The notes under the pieces are model-generated. The model saw only the letters and a list, made by a program, of their open reading frames with translations, did not search any database and was not told the DNA's origin. A stretch of 64,000 nt of DNA from Pelecanus crispus. Its lineage: Eukaryota > Chordata > Aves > Pelecaniformes > Pelecanidae. Of this stretch, positions 1 through 13,500 are shown piece by piece. Each line of letters opens with the position of its first letter. Within the stretch, counting starts at the first letter, position 1. The translations under genes were made by a program, and so were the position numbers. The stretch spans positions 48,522,221 through 48,586,220 of the forward strand of contig NC_134643.1 of assembly GCF_030463565.1 (NCBI RefSeq). Reading direction: 5' to 3'.

Positions 1-3000
1 CACCACCACTCTTTTTCAGATGAGGCTATGTCATTTACTCTGTATGATTGTAGAAAATTATTTCAATTGGCTGAAAGTTTCCATTCTCTTCACAGAAGAA
101 AGGAACCAAGGTGGTTTTCAGGGTGCACATTTACTACTGCATTTATCTGTGCAGGACATGAGTCTTAGGTTAGCTAGTCATTTCCACTAGCAATATTACA
201 GACTTGTATTTGTCCCTTAGCACAGACATGCAATTCCACTGTGGTGTGCAAGGCTTCATTTAACAAAAACCTTGACAGAAATACAGTTACAATAAAAACA
301 CCTACAAATGTTCTTAAGACATTGTTGCAACACCATTTTAGTCAAGGCAAATCCTGAAGTACTAATCTACCTGCAGCATAAAAAAAGGAAATTTTTCATT
401 TTCCAGGGCATGAAGAAGATGCATGAGGCAGTGTGAAAAGCTGGTTAGATTAGGACTAAAGGAAGATGAGTCATGTCAAGAGAGGATGTCTTCTGTGTTT
501 ACATTCTTGCCTCACAGTGACTTGGCTGAGGAACAAGGGCACGTCAGGCTGCGCAAAGGAAAAGAAATGTGTTCAGTTGTGGCACATACTTCTTTCAGTG
601 GTAGCAACCACTGAGAGCTTCCTTTGTTGAGGAACCTCCTGAGCAACCACAATGCCCTGTCCTGCAAATGCCCCTGCTGCCAGGAGTGACCAGTGGCCAG
701 AAAATGGTGGTTCTGGACCGGTGGAAATCACACTGAAGAAGCTTCTGGAAAGACGTGTAGGTAGCCACACTTTCACTGCTTCTACAGACTCCACGGATGA
801 TTAGGGATGGAGCTCACAATTCAGGACTCTTTTTTATGCCTTGAAATCCCAAAGAGAGAATGTTGTGTTAGGCCTTTCTAAGCTTTCGCTGGAGATCAGA
901 ATTTCAGACAAAGCTAGACCTTCTTCCACAAGGATTAAAAGTAAAGTTTTTGTCCTAAAATCAGTGATGCAAGGTGGAAAGTCTAATATGGCTTGCAAAC
1001 AAATGGCAAGTCCTCGGGGTTTCAAAATGTATTTTTAGAAGAAACATATGCTAATCAAGATATGCCCTATATTGTTGAAACAGCATGATTCACAGGGGAA
1101 CTTCATTAGCCCCAGAGCTGAGTAGTGTTACAACTCCTGGGAGATCCAATTTAAAAATTGTGTTCTCCTAGTTAAACCCCATGGGCTTCCAGGAATTTTT
1201 TTTGTTCTGTTCTTTTCCATTACTACTTTGCTGTTACACAGAAGATAGATTGCCATCTAGGAAAAGAGCAGCAGTACTCTCCATTCTGCCTCGAATGGAC
1301 AGGCAGATCATTAATGCTATGCAACAGCAGACTGAATATGTCCTGTCTTCAGCAAAACAGACAGGCAGGCAACTCATCATCCAAAGGGGACTAGACAGGT
1401 AGGGTCATAAAATACATCTAAACTATAAACCCAGCAGATTTACTGGAAAAAAATTGGTCGTTGGTTTGTAGTTAATCTGGAATATCACACCTTGATAAAA
1501 TAATGCCTGCCATCTCTGAACGATAATAAATAACTTAAAAACAGTGAAAAAAGTAGATTAAGATTCATTTTGTATAGACACCATTTTTAAAAGAGCAGTG
1601 ATTGATAATTTATGTAATGCAACAGCTACTGTATTCCTGTTGACACATGGTAACAGTTATGACAGATAATTTTAAATATAATTTGGGGTTTTTTTTCCAT
1701 ATAAAAGGGTATTTTTAGAAATTGGAAACTCAATAGAAGGGAAAACCAGCCAGAAATATTTTAGCATTGTGCCAGACTTTGTACAGCCTGTGAGTTTGGT
1801 CTTGAACAGAGAAGCCAAGGGGCAAAGGGACTGCTGTCAACTTGCAGGCTTCATTTAAATCCTAAGTCAGCCTCTGTGACAGGAACAAATTCTGAGATAC
1901 CGGAGCAAATTCACTCTTGGCAAAGTTTCAGAGAACAGCCTTGGGGCACCAGTGATGATTCATTCCTGCACCTGAACTGTGAGTAAGGACACATGAAAGC
2001 TCTTCAGGAATGGCTGGGAGTAGGACGAAGTCAGTGTGTCTTCACTGTCAGGTCTGAAGTGAAACCGACTGTCCATAATCCATTTACCTTCCAGAGCTCA
2101 CTAACGTCAAACTGGAGACCTTAGCTACAACTAAGCTACAAGTCCTAGCTTTCTCAAGTGCTCCCCTGTGCCATAGCAGAGATTTGATCTGAAGGCTCTC
2201 CCTGGGGTAGGAGGCTGGTGGAGCTGGTACCCAGCTGCTTGCTGGGCTTTGGGCCAGAATCACCCAGTGCAGGAATGCTACAGCTGAAGCCAGTCTGGCT
2301 TCTGGCAGCAAGAAATTATCATGTGTCCATGGACCATTAGTCTCATTAATCCAATTGTCCTTAGCACTAACTGCAGAATTCTTCTATTCTTAGCGAGTAA
2401 GGTAGCTTTTCTGTGTGTCTGTTGGGGAATTAGCAAGGCCTTTCCCTTTGAAATAATTATTAAGACCTATCTGAAGTATTTTAAGTTTCCACATGGCTGC
2501 CTCTTCAAATGTAGGTGGGCATTTTTCCATTAAAATACTTTGCAACTGGAACCCAAACTGAAAACTATTTGCAAATTCTAGGCACTTTTTTTCTTTGGTT
2601 ATGCTTCAGATGCTCTGTGCTTTGTGTCTTTCAATCTAAATCCAGTCTAGATTATAACCTGTATTTAGAGGTGGGCAGCCAGGCTACTTCTTTTTTTCTT
2701 TTTTTTGGCAATCAAAAGATTGCAGAATAAAACTTCTCCTGTTTCTTTCGCTTACTGAGTTCAGAAAATGATAGTTTATGCTTTCCATTGCTGTTCATGT
2801 TATGTTGCAACGTAATACATATGTTGTCTTGTTCAGTGACTCCAAACAATTTCTCATTAGCATCTATATTGACCAGTAGGCCATTTCCTCAGGCTTTGAC
2901 ACATCTAGTTCCTACTAGTTTTCATGTTTGACTGTGTCATCAGCTCCTCTGTGCCATTTCTTAGTGGTGTGGACTTCAAAAGGGACGTTTCAGTAGTAAC

Positions 3001-4088
3001 TATTAAAAATAAATATTACATATTAGACCCAAAATTAAATGGGCTTTGCAATAGTAAAATATTATGGATACACTAGATGTTTTCTAGCCTTTGTCCTGGT
3101 TATTTCATTTGGAGATATTTTTGATATAGGACATTGCTAATAAAATATCTCTTGAAAGTATTTTTCATTACATTTTCCCATTCAAAATCATTTTAAGTTA
3201 CATTGATAACAAAGGAAAATGACAAAATCATTCCACTTGTACACTTACGAAAAATGTAGGACCAAGAAAGGATGCTTTCTACTTCATATTGCATTGAAAC
3301 TTGAAAAAGAACTTGTAAGGAGAACAATAAAACTTGTTGGTAAAATGCAACCACATTGCAATGTGTTAGAGTTCTGTGGTTTGGAGAATCTTACCCAAGA
3401 ATTTGGGTGTGTAGAAGAGCTAAAGTTTGTAATAGGAAAATATCTTAAAACCCAAATACTTCTCAAAATGAAATTAATTAACATACAGGCTAGTCTACTG
3501 AGTATAATTTCTAACCATTCATGTTTGCAGAGTTTGAAATAATTGCAAAACAGGGCAGAAATCACCAACTTTGTTGAATTTCTTTTGTTTGAACAATATA
3601 ATTTTCTAACAGTACTATTTTCCTTATTGTTGTGTGTTTGAAGATTTGTTTGGAAGATTTTGGATTACAATACTGTTGCAAAGTTAGCGCCCATGAGCTG
3701 CAGATAACAGCAACTGCTGCTCTGTTCACATGCAGATTGAAAAAAGGATGCAGTTTCCTGTTGTAGATTATGTAAAATCCAGCCATTGTCAATCAAAGGA
3801 AGCATCTTCGCCTGGTATTTCAGTTGAGATCTGATCAAAATATTTCAGAGTCACTAAGGTTGGACAGTTTTACTGACAGTCATTTTTGGCAGATTTCCTC
3901 AGGGGCTCCTGGGAATGTTAGTCTTCAAGATGTAGTGTCTGCAAAGGCTGCAGAGTTCACAGCTTGCTTGGCACCTCGCAGCTCCCTGGCTTTGTGCAGC
4001 TTCTCTCAGCCCTGTCAGCTTACAGCTCACACAAGAGGAAAGCCAGAGAGCACCAAGGTGCCTGCAACAGGGCCACTCTGTCCTCATC

Positions 4089-4089
<1 letters not shown>

Positions 4090-4136
<47 letters not shown>
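4090..4136. repeat. Poly(A) tract, 47 bases
   Basis: An uninterrupted run of 47 A. No AATAAA hexamer or recognisable transcript precedes it, and I see no target duplication, so it is treated as a homopolymer rather than a retrocopy tail. Length is prone to assembly error. Confidence 0.9.
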
Positions 4137-4139
<3 letters not shown>

Positions 4140-4553
4140 ATATTTATACTACCTTTTCTAGATGAAGTATGGGCTCTTTTTTTTCTCCGTAATTGTACAG
4201 AAAATTAGCATATTGCAACCCAGCATTAGGAAACTTCATGTGCTACTTCTCACTGGTTTATACAAGAATGTCACAGGAAGGGTGAAACACTGCCAGAGTG
4301 GTCTGAATATAATCTACCGACTTTCCAGGAATTCTTCCATTTGATACAGCTGAAAACACAATTTAAAAAAGGAATTTTTTTCTTTCTGTTTTAGTTATTG
4401 CAATCAGAACTAACATTTGTGATAACGATAACTCAAAAAAAAAAGATCACATGGTACCCGTTGTAAGTTGACATTGAATACTTTAGGGTACCACAAAAAT
4501 TCTGACTCTTAAATAAGAAATACTTTACACAAACAGTATAATTAGTCATATCA

Positions 4554-4607
4554 AACCCTACTGTTAAATAGTGATGTTTAACATCACTTTAACCCTACTG
4601 TTAAATA
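4554..4607. repeat. 17-bp direct repeat separated by a 9-bp-arm palindrome
   Basis: AACCCTACTGTTAAATA occurs at 4554-4570 and again, identical, at 4591-4607. Between them AGTGATGTT (4570-4578), one T, and AACATCACT (4580-4588) form a perfect inverted repeat. It looks like a partial 37-bp tandem duplication that includes a small hairpin. Confidence 0.75.
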
Positions 4608-7140
4608 ATGAACTGTAAGGGGAATTTTAAGACAAGTGAATTTCAGAACCCTGGTTGGCTTCATTAGAGTCTAGAGCAGTTCTGTAGCAACATTTATGTA
4701 TAGCAGGCCAAAGGGAAGATGCCTCTGCAGTAGCTATGACAGATCATGTATTCTCTGCCTAACGGCACTGCAATAAACGTCCTGCAAATTAGCAGGACAC
4801 TAGCGTTTGAGATACATTCCTATATGTTTGCATGCATTAATGTTACTGGGTTTTGATATTAGTGATGTTTCTTCCTTGTTGTGTTCTATAATTGTATAAT
4901 ATTGTATGATACGATATAATTAAGGATGTCCCACTTACAATTGCCATGAGAATTAATTGTTCAGCTTTATCTGTTACTTGGACAGGCTTTCCATAAAAGA
5001 TGTAAGAAGCTTTTATGTTTCCCCTATATGCTATACTGCAGTGAAGAGCAATATCTGTTTCCATTATGAATCACTTAATCAGAAGGCAATGTTAGCCCTG
5101 CAACATAAAAGCGTAAGAAAAGCATGCCTCTTGCTATGCAGGAAAAGATACATGCAGAATCATAGCAATACGAGAAGATTATGATGGCTGGGAAAAAGCT
5201 TCAGGGCGAAAGAAATGGGTGGAGAGAGGAGGGAGGATCAGCTTATAGAAATGAACTGGCATGGCTCTGGGGTTTTTTTGAACCATTCCATTTAATTCTG
5301 CCACAGAAGCAAATGATGACTGAAAAATCTTCCCAAAAAACCTACTGCTGTCTAAACAGTGGTAGCACTGTTGGGAACAATGTTGAAAGTGCGCACTTCT
5401 GAATTTCAATAGGGCCTTTCCAAAGAGGAGAATAACAGCCATGTACATTGTGTAACTTTGGACCAGACACCTTATGAGGGGAGCTACTGCAAGCTAGGAA
5501 AATAATCTGAAGCCTATTACAGAACAAGAGAGCAACTGTTTGTGGGAATATGAAAGTACTGGCATGAAAACCAGAACAGAGAAAACAGGCCATTAAAAAA
5601 GCAACAAGGAAATTTACATATATTAAAAAAATATGTGAAAATGTCAGAAATCATCTGGTCAGTTTATAGAAGGTAGGTAGTAATTCAATTTGTACCCTGA
5701 TACCTGAGAAACTGGAACAAGAAAATTAATTAACAGTTTGTCTAATATAATCAGGTCAACTTAACCTGGAAATAATTTCATTTAGCAGAAAGAAATGAAC
5801 CAATATTGTATTGAGGAGAGCTCTGGAGAGGACTGTGTTCTGACTAATGAGAAACCAAGACACTACAACAAGCAGCAAAGGCTTTGGACCCCGTTCTGAT
5901 TTCAATTACACCAATATGAATAAGACTAACATTGCTAATGAGTTTTCCAGTGCAAAAGTCAGATCACAGACAAGTCATTCAAACTTCAAGACCTACCTGG
6001 AAGAGGTCAGCAGTGAGTAGTAAAGAAATTTACTTATTCTTATAAATTATGATATTCAGAAGAGTCACTACAGAATTTGGAATAAAAAATAAAGGCAGTT
6101 TGTTATTCCCAAAGAGCATCAGAGAAACTGAATTTGCTATCAGGGGGGAAAAAAAAAAAAGTTGTTACATCCTATTTATACTGTTTCCATGCCCACATAA
6201 TTTATTTCTCATGATGACCTTGATTATGGCATGTTAACTTACATACATCAAAAAATTATATCTGAGGTAAGCATGATAGAAGCAAAATGAAGAGGTTCCA
6301 AAACAGCCTAAAGTGATGTGGCTCACAGGATGATTTTCTAGGTAATACAGCACAAACTCCATAGATAGCACAGCTGGAGATCTCATCACTGTATTAAAAG
6401 GGGGAAATTTTGACTGTTATTGTCCGTGGCCTCTGAGTTACAATTTGGGAAATAGGTAGTGTACAGAGGATTGTAGGGTTTGAGGGGTTTCTCCTCAAAA
6501 GGAGACTCTGCATCTACATAATCCATGAGACCCACACAGCTCTGCCTTCGTTTTTTTGAACTCTCAACAGCCTGTGTGTCACAACCTCACAACATGTTGC
6601 CACTGCTTTTTTTTTTTTTCCAGCTTCATCAATTATTTTCTTCACATTTGTTTTTTCTGTGAGGTCTTGTATCCTGGCCATATTGCCAAAGGCTACTAGA
6701 TTGTAACCTGCCCTGTATGAGAATTTCAAAAGCATTGTACTCCATAGGAAAAGCATGAAAGAGTCCTTCATGTTCTTTGGAATAACAAATAAAAACAAAG
6801 ACAAAAGATCATGTTCCTCTCTCCCATGCTACTTTGAACACATGCTCAAAATGCTTACAAACTGGAATGCTGCTGCCTAATACAGCCACAACAAAGAACA
6901 GTACTTTTTAAAGTGTAGTGTAAAGCCATTTAAAGTGTTACATGCAGAAACATCAGTTTATCTTCATTTTCCATGGGTTTGGAAGTCCAACACATGCGAT
7001 CACAATATTCAGTGAAAATTTTCAAACAGAAATTTCACAGATTTCATTGGATAGATTCATAAAATGGAAGTGAAAGTAGTAAATGCAAATAATGTATTCA
7101 TGTTCATAGTAACTAGAGGTACATTCTCATTTTTAATGGC

Positions 7141-7262
7141 TGTCCGATCCACAAAAGCACTTTAAGCGTGTACTTACTTGCTTACTGTATTACAAAGTTT
7201 TAACATTAATGGTCCCATTGGGACTTTTACCATAGACTTCAAAGGGAACCAGATTAGGATTT
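7141..7262. repeat. Possible old amniote interspersed repeat
   Basis: The segment has the ATCCACAAAAGCACTTTAAGC start, then GGTCCCATTGGGACTT and CATAGACTTCAAAGGGAACC, which form an imperfect inverted arrangement around a CCCATTG/CAATGGG motif. This motif set is familiar from interspersed repeats in archosaur and turtle genomes, but I cannot name the family. Confidence 0.35.
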
Positions 7263-9245
7263 AAACAGATTTGGCTAGTAGCACTGCTTGTTATTAAAGA
7301 CCTTCTTTTATGTTGCATAAAACTTTGCCAGACTTTAACCATTTAGGCTGAAATTCCATATGCTGCATAGCTGCCTCAGGCTGAATTCTTCTGGAAAACT
7401 CCAAACAAAACAATTCAGCTCTTTTCAAGAGCTAGGACTGACTAGGCAGGAAGACTGGTACAGGGAAACCAGGGAATGTGAGTAGGACTGGGAATGTCTG
7501 GAAAAGGAAATTTGGACTGGCAGTGGCAGAAGTAATCTAGGACTACAAGGAAAAGCTAAAAGAGAGAATCAAGAAATATATGTTAGAAAAGGACAAGCCT
7601 GAGGAGCTGGGAATAAAATATTATGGATAGCACAATATGACTGGTACAAGAAACCATGAGTGGGAAAGATGCAGAACAGGGAAACAGGCATTAGGTTAGA
7701 GAACCTGGAAAAGAGGAAGGACTATAATGCTGGAACAGCCTGTGCTGTTGCAGCACCACCTTCTCTGGAGCTTGAAGCAGAGCCCTGAGCTCCATAATCT
7801 CATTGTTCATTCCTCCTGTGGGCAAATAGCCATAAAAGCCACTAGCAAAATTGCTCATTCTCCTCTACAGCTTGTCCATGCAGAAGATAAAAATTTGTTA
7901 ATTATTCCTTTGACTTCATTAGGTTTGATAAGCTTAAATAGTGTCTTTTATTCCATTGGTTTAAATGAGGGATATAAATATTCCAACTTCGATGACCCAT
8001 ACAGGTGTCAACATGAAGCCACATCACAGAACTTCATTTTTCCCCATTTCTTCTTCAAAAAAATTTCACCTGCCTCCTGACTACGCTGATAAAAGAGCAT
8101 TATTTCACCTGTGAAATATCAGATTGAGGGGCAGATCTAGGAAATTGTCCCCTTGTGACCATTCGATTCCTGCTGCTAACTAAACTTTTTCTGGTGAGGA
8201 ATAGGAATCATATATGAAAGAGAGACCAACAATAAAACAAACAAAAAAGACCATTTGTGAACCAAACAGGAAACCTGATGAAAAGAATAGAGAATTGGAA
8301 TTTTGGATTCTAACTCAGATTATTCCTAGAAGTTCCTACATGACTATGAAGAAAAGTGTGTGTCTGGTCTATTTGCTTCCATCTTGCATTTTATCTTCCC
8401 TATCATAGAGTGAGAGGGTCAGGTCAACTCCTCAGGAAGATAAGAGATTGCTCCTTAGATAATGGACAAGGAGAAAATTTTCCCAGAGACTGCAGAGAAG
8501 AACAAAACAAGACAGAAGGGGAACAACAGCAAGAAACAGGGAGCACAAAGCATTATGAAGATCAAGGAATGGACAGACATGCCTCCAAGACAATGGAAGG
8601 AGAAAATACCTAGGGACCAGCAAGAACTATGTCATTTGTTGCAGGATTAACTGACAGCAAGCCAGGAGCTGTCTTCAGGGACACCGTGGACAAAGCAAGT
8701 GTGGGTTTTTTTATTTCTCTTCTGTTTCTATTTCTATTTTATTTTTAAAAAAATATGCATTGTAATATCTAAACCTAAAATACCTAGAGATTTGATAGGG
8801 TTGCTTTAAGTTTTTGATTTGGTTAGATTTTTTTTTTTTTTTCCCACTTTAAAAACCTTGGGGAGCTCACCATAAGCAAAAGGTCTAAGCAGCTGGCTGA
8901 AACATCAGCAAATCTGGGGTTCTGACATGATGATGAAACAGATGTTTCAAGGACAACTACTGATTTTGCATTCCTTGGCTCCTAAACAGACAGATTCCAT
9001 AGGAAGAAGACTGATATGTCTACTCTCTCCCTGACAAATAGTACCATCCCACCTAGTCCCTAGTCCTTGGGCTATGCATCACATGCTGTGGTTGCAGTGC
9101 TATAGCTGCATGGCTGTTCTCCCCCTCCAGTTGGACCACTTTTTCCACTGAGAACCCCATGTCTAATTGAGGGGCATCCTGAAGACTCAACAAAATGTTA
9201 ATGAAGTCAGTGGAAGCCAGGACTTTGAACTTGTACCTGTCATTG

Positions 9246-9285
9246 AAGGCTGTACATTAATGCTAAAGGCTGTGCATTAATGCTA
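9246..9285. repeat. 20-bp tandem duplication
   Basis: AAGGCTGTACATTAATGCTA (9246-9265) is followed at once by a copy differing only at one base (G at 9274 for A at 9254). Confidence 0.9.
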
Positions 9286-10299
9286 TGAGTCAAGTGCTAA
9301 AGAACTCGTTAAACACGCAATATTAATGGAAATGTTTGACCTTAAGCTCCTTCTGCTTCAGCTTCCTCTCTTCCAAGAGTGGCTTACAACAAGAAATTTG
9401 TGAATCTTTGTGAATCTTTTGTGTCTTTGATTTCATGGATGCTTCCCACAGTGAAATCCAGGAGGGAATTAATAAGTCGTCTTAATGTCTGAATAATGTA
9501 AAATGCATAGAGCAGAAGGCCACACAGGGAACAAGGAGAGAATAATACCTGAAACAGTGGTCCATTATGTGATAAGAACTTTTCCTGCACTGCATAAAGT
9601 AGGGTGCTGCTGAAAAATACCATATGTTAATGTGATTGGTGTCTGCATACTATAATGCATGAAGTCAAAGGGAGTGAATTCATTTTCTGAAAGAAAACTA
9701 ACCCTGACATTTAAGTACTTGATATTGCAGTTAAATTATATGGCTTTAAAGTAGTTTTCTTGGATAATATACTGTAAAATAAAAGCTATGCCTCTGTAAT
9801 CTGCATGAAGAAATAACAGAAATATTTTTTTTTTAAAAAGGAAGCTATTTAAATACCCCAAATGTTAATGTTTTCAGAACTATTTCCATTTTACAAAAGG
9901 AGATGTCACTTTTAAAGTTACAAATCTTTTTACATATAAAGTACGTGCATGTTGACAGAGATAAAAGGCAACACTGTATTTATTTTTTATATAAATGCTG
10001 TAAATTATCATTTAACATAAGTTTATGGCTAAAAATGCATAAAATAATTTTACTTTGAAAAAAAAGAAACTTTTATGTTTGAAATCCTGGGTTTCTTTAC
10101 AGACATTTTTTTTATTTTATATAATCCTACAAATCCCAGAAAAGCTATTGCTGTTTTATTTGCTGTTAACTGTGCCTCTGGATTAGAAGGCAATTGTCTT
10201 CCGGAAAGAAGGCAGAGAGTTAAAAACCTCTGGTCCCAGCAGTAACTATTACTGTGGATCTTTTCATTCACCTAAATGGGAACTGGTAGAAAATAATGG

Positions 10300-10500
10300 A
10301 CAGAGGACTATTCTAGGACTTGCTGATCTCATTAAAAATCCCCACTCTACCATTGACTGACTGTCTAAGTGATCTTGGCCAACTCCATTTTCTTCTTCTG
10401 CCTTGATTTACCTTGGAAATAGTAATACTAACATATTTCATAAGATGTTGTAAGACCTTAAGATGAAAAGCATTAGAAACATTAGAAGCATTAGAGGTAT
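10300..10500 (+). mobile_element. Ancient MIR-like SINE (CORE-SINE type), sense
   Basis: The order of blocks matches an amniote MIR-like SINE: AAATCCCCACTCTACCATTG near 10336, CTAAGTGATCTTGGCCAACTC near 10365, GGAAATAGTAATACTAACA near 10415, and the 3' part GTAAGACCTTAAGATGAAAAG near 10450, followed by repeated short CATTAGAA units (about 10470-10496). It is heavily diverged and I place it from memory of the consensus. Confidence 0.55.
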
Positions 10501-13500
10501 ACTTTCCTAAAAGCTGTTACTGAAATGGTCAGATGTAATGAAATTGCTGCTGCGTGTTATATTAAAATTCAGGCATTCTGATTTTTACCTTTTTCCCTCA
10601 TTCCTCCTCCCCAATGTACACCTACACATAATTTTTGTACATGTAAAAACACGGTCATGAATCCATCCCCACGCTCCTGTAGGTCAAATGGCTTCCCCAG
10701 TACCTATCTACAAAAGAGCTCAGTTCTCTTAGCAGGCACTTGAACAATGTGACTATTCTGTTCAGATAGTATATGAGAAGGAAAGTTGTCAAAACATATC
10801 CCCTCGAGTCACTGCTTAATAGAGGCAAGTTACGGTCACAAATGGCAGTGGCTCCAACACTAGTTGCTCTGTCTCTCGCTTTTGCTTTGAAAATGTTTCA
10901 AGGAGTGATCCTATGGTGATAACAAAAGCCATGAGATTCTATTATATTTGGTAGTGATGGCAGACCCTATGTCATTTGTTGCCACAGCGGGAAACACCTA
11001 ACTATGCCCCAGATGATGTATCATGTGGCAAAAAATTCAAAGTGAATCCTACATGTTATTCCTAACTCATACACACAGCACGTCCTTTGCAGTGCGAAAC
11101 TAAGCAGTTTCACAAATATAATTAAGAGGCTTTTGCATAACTTCTGCACACTTGGCAAAAGCCCCGCCATTGTTTTTTGGAAAATGACTGTTGGTAAACA
11201 CTGACAACTTTTGTTAAATAGCACCTTCAGCATGAGGAAGCAACAATCTGTTGTAAAGCTGACGGTTGTTTTATTCCATACTTAATCGATACTCAGTGCA
11301 CAGCTTTCCTGGGGCCCGTGGTCAGCCATGGAGCAGGCACTAGACTCCACGCATGGACAAATGCCAGCTTGAGCCCGAGAGAAAAACTGGACAGGAGAGT
11401 GACTCTTCTTTCTCTGAACCAGGGGCACTGACAGCCACATTATGCAGAAGCCTCACTCATAGTTTCCCAGCCTCTTGTAAGCGGAGGGAGGCCATTTTTA
11501 AAGAAATAAATCCATGTGCAACATATTTATTCTCCCTTCCTCTCCCATATCCTAGTGCTAGCAGGAGAGTATGGAGGAAATTTCACTACTGGCGCACCTT
11601 CCCTCATCTCTCCTTCCCATTTCTTCTTTGTGGTTCAAAATCCACTTCCAACCAAAGAGTCCAACAGAGGCCTGCTCTGCTGGATGTCTGGATTATAACT
11701 GATCCAGATTTTGTAACATAAACCTTTGCACAGTACCTTGTTATTAAACAATTTCATTCTACGAGATTAGTATGTCTAAAGTGAGTAGCAACTGAGGAGG
11801 TTAGGCAGACTTTAAACTAAGAGTGAGTATTTTTCAGTACCTTACCATTTTTACTTCTCTCCCTTGTGAAATGTTTTCTCTTAGAAATCTGCATTGCCAT
11901 AACTAGTTTTGAGTAGTTATTCTGGGATCAGTGTTCTCTCTAGCGCTTCCTCCCTTTGATGTATTTATAAAATACCTTATGCTCCTTAATTCATTTGCCT
12001 GGCAGCAATAGTTTGCTATGAATGACTTCACTGTCAATGTTCCTGCAAAAGTTTACACTTCTAAGTCACATGCAATTTTTCTGATATTTATTAAAAAAAC
12101 CCAACAGTCTCTGCAAATACAAGGAACTCATTATTAAAAAAACAAAAAAGGAAAAAGAAAAAAGTTACCAGACTTTTCCATTTGTAGCAAAAGGTCCATA
12201 GCATAGGCCTGTGCATGATGCAATTGCATAAATTACTTGTTCTGGACTTCTAGCATCCTAAACTAGAAAGGCATTGTGTTGCATCCTGCACAAACACATG
12301 ATGCTTTCACACAGAATAACAGAGAAATTGGTTTTTGATGCTTGTAGCATCATGTAACATTCATCATGACTGTATTTGCTGTATCAGCCCTGAAATTGCT
12401 TTAAGATGCAGCATAATCCTTGCTGAAGATTCAATCCTGCATATTTGAGAACTAAGTGTACCAAGTTCCCTGCCAGTTATGTGAAGTCAGATCACTATTT
12501 CCACCTTGACAACCCTTGAGCAATTCTTCCTTTTTTTCAATGCCTCATGGCTTTTGCAGACCTCATGGTACAGTTTCCAAGTACATCTAGGTTTTGAGAG
12601 ACTATCAAAGCAGCAATTCCAGTTCTTCTTTTGGTCCCTACTTGTACGTTCCCAAGAATATTGTATCAGTTGCCAAGTTAGGTGAGGAAGGGTGTATTTA
12701 ACTTACTAGTGAGGAAAGTCCTGCAACTCCATGTGAAACAGCTATTCCTTTAAGGAATAAATTGAGCTTAAATTGCAGATATTGTTATGCTTTCACATGT
12801 AATTTGCTGCTCAGCATGGGTATGTATATTCAGACATCCACACAATTCTGCAGGGAAACAGACTGTTTTCAAATAACTTTATTTAATAAAAGGCTATTTG
12901 AAACATTACTTTCCAGAGGCTGCTACCAAAAAAAGCACATTTGCACCAATAGTCTATCAACTTTGTTATATAGTAAATTATCCAATTCTCATTACGACAG
13001 ATGGAGTGCAGCAATTAGATGATGTCTCATATAGGACCATATGAATTTTATTAGCTGATGCCTTTGCTGAAACTAAAGCTGAAGAATGTACAGAAGCATT
13101 TCTACTTAGTGTGATCTCCCGCCTTAAATGAGGTCCTTCATCTTACTTTTGTCAATCAGGGTAAATGCAATTATACTGAAGATTTCTTATAATGAACTGC
13201 TCTTGTATCGAATACTTCATGTGTTGGGCCCTGAACAATACATGATGAATTGTGGTTCAGTGCACAGGCATAAACACAAGTTGTACATCAGGAAGTGTTT
13301 ACTAAAACCTGCTCTGCCATTGAATTCAGCTGATAATTTAAAACAGGTAGACTCTGCTAACTCTCGTTTCTTGAGCTCAAGAAAGTGATACTTTGATGGA
13401 AAAGCTTTTGGTTTGTTTTGCTTCACTTCTTTTAACTAAAGTGAGATCAGCTATTGATACTAAGTGAATTTCAGTTAAATCACTACTGGTGAAGTAACTT

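Larger units (their letters stand above)
1..10299. other. Non-coding DNA 3' of RASSF9, part 1
   Basis: AT-rich sequence with no gene I can support; the longest ORFs are about 115 codons, lack known domains and fit chance. It contains the A47 tract (4090-4136), the direct repeat and palindrome at 4554-4607, the old repeat at 7141-7262, purine-rich stretches near 7436-7716 and 8410-8600, and the 20-bp duplication at 9246-9285. By vertebrate synteny this lies in the gap between ALX1 and RASSF9. Confidence 0.6.
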
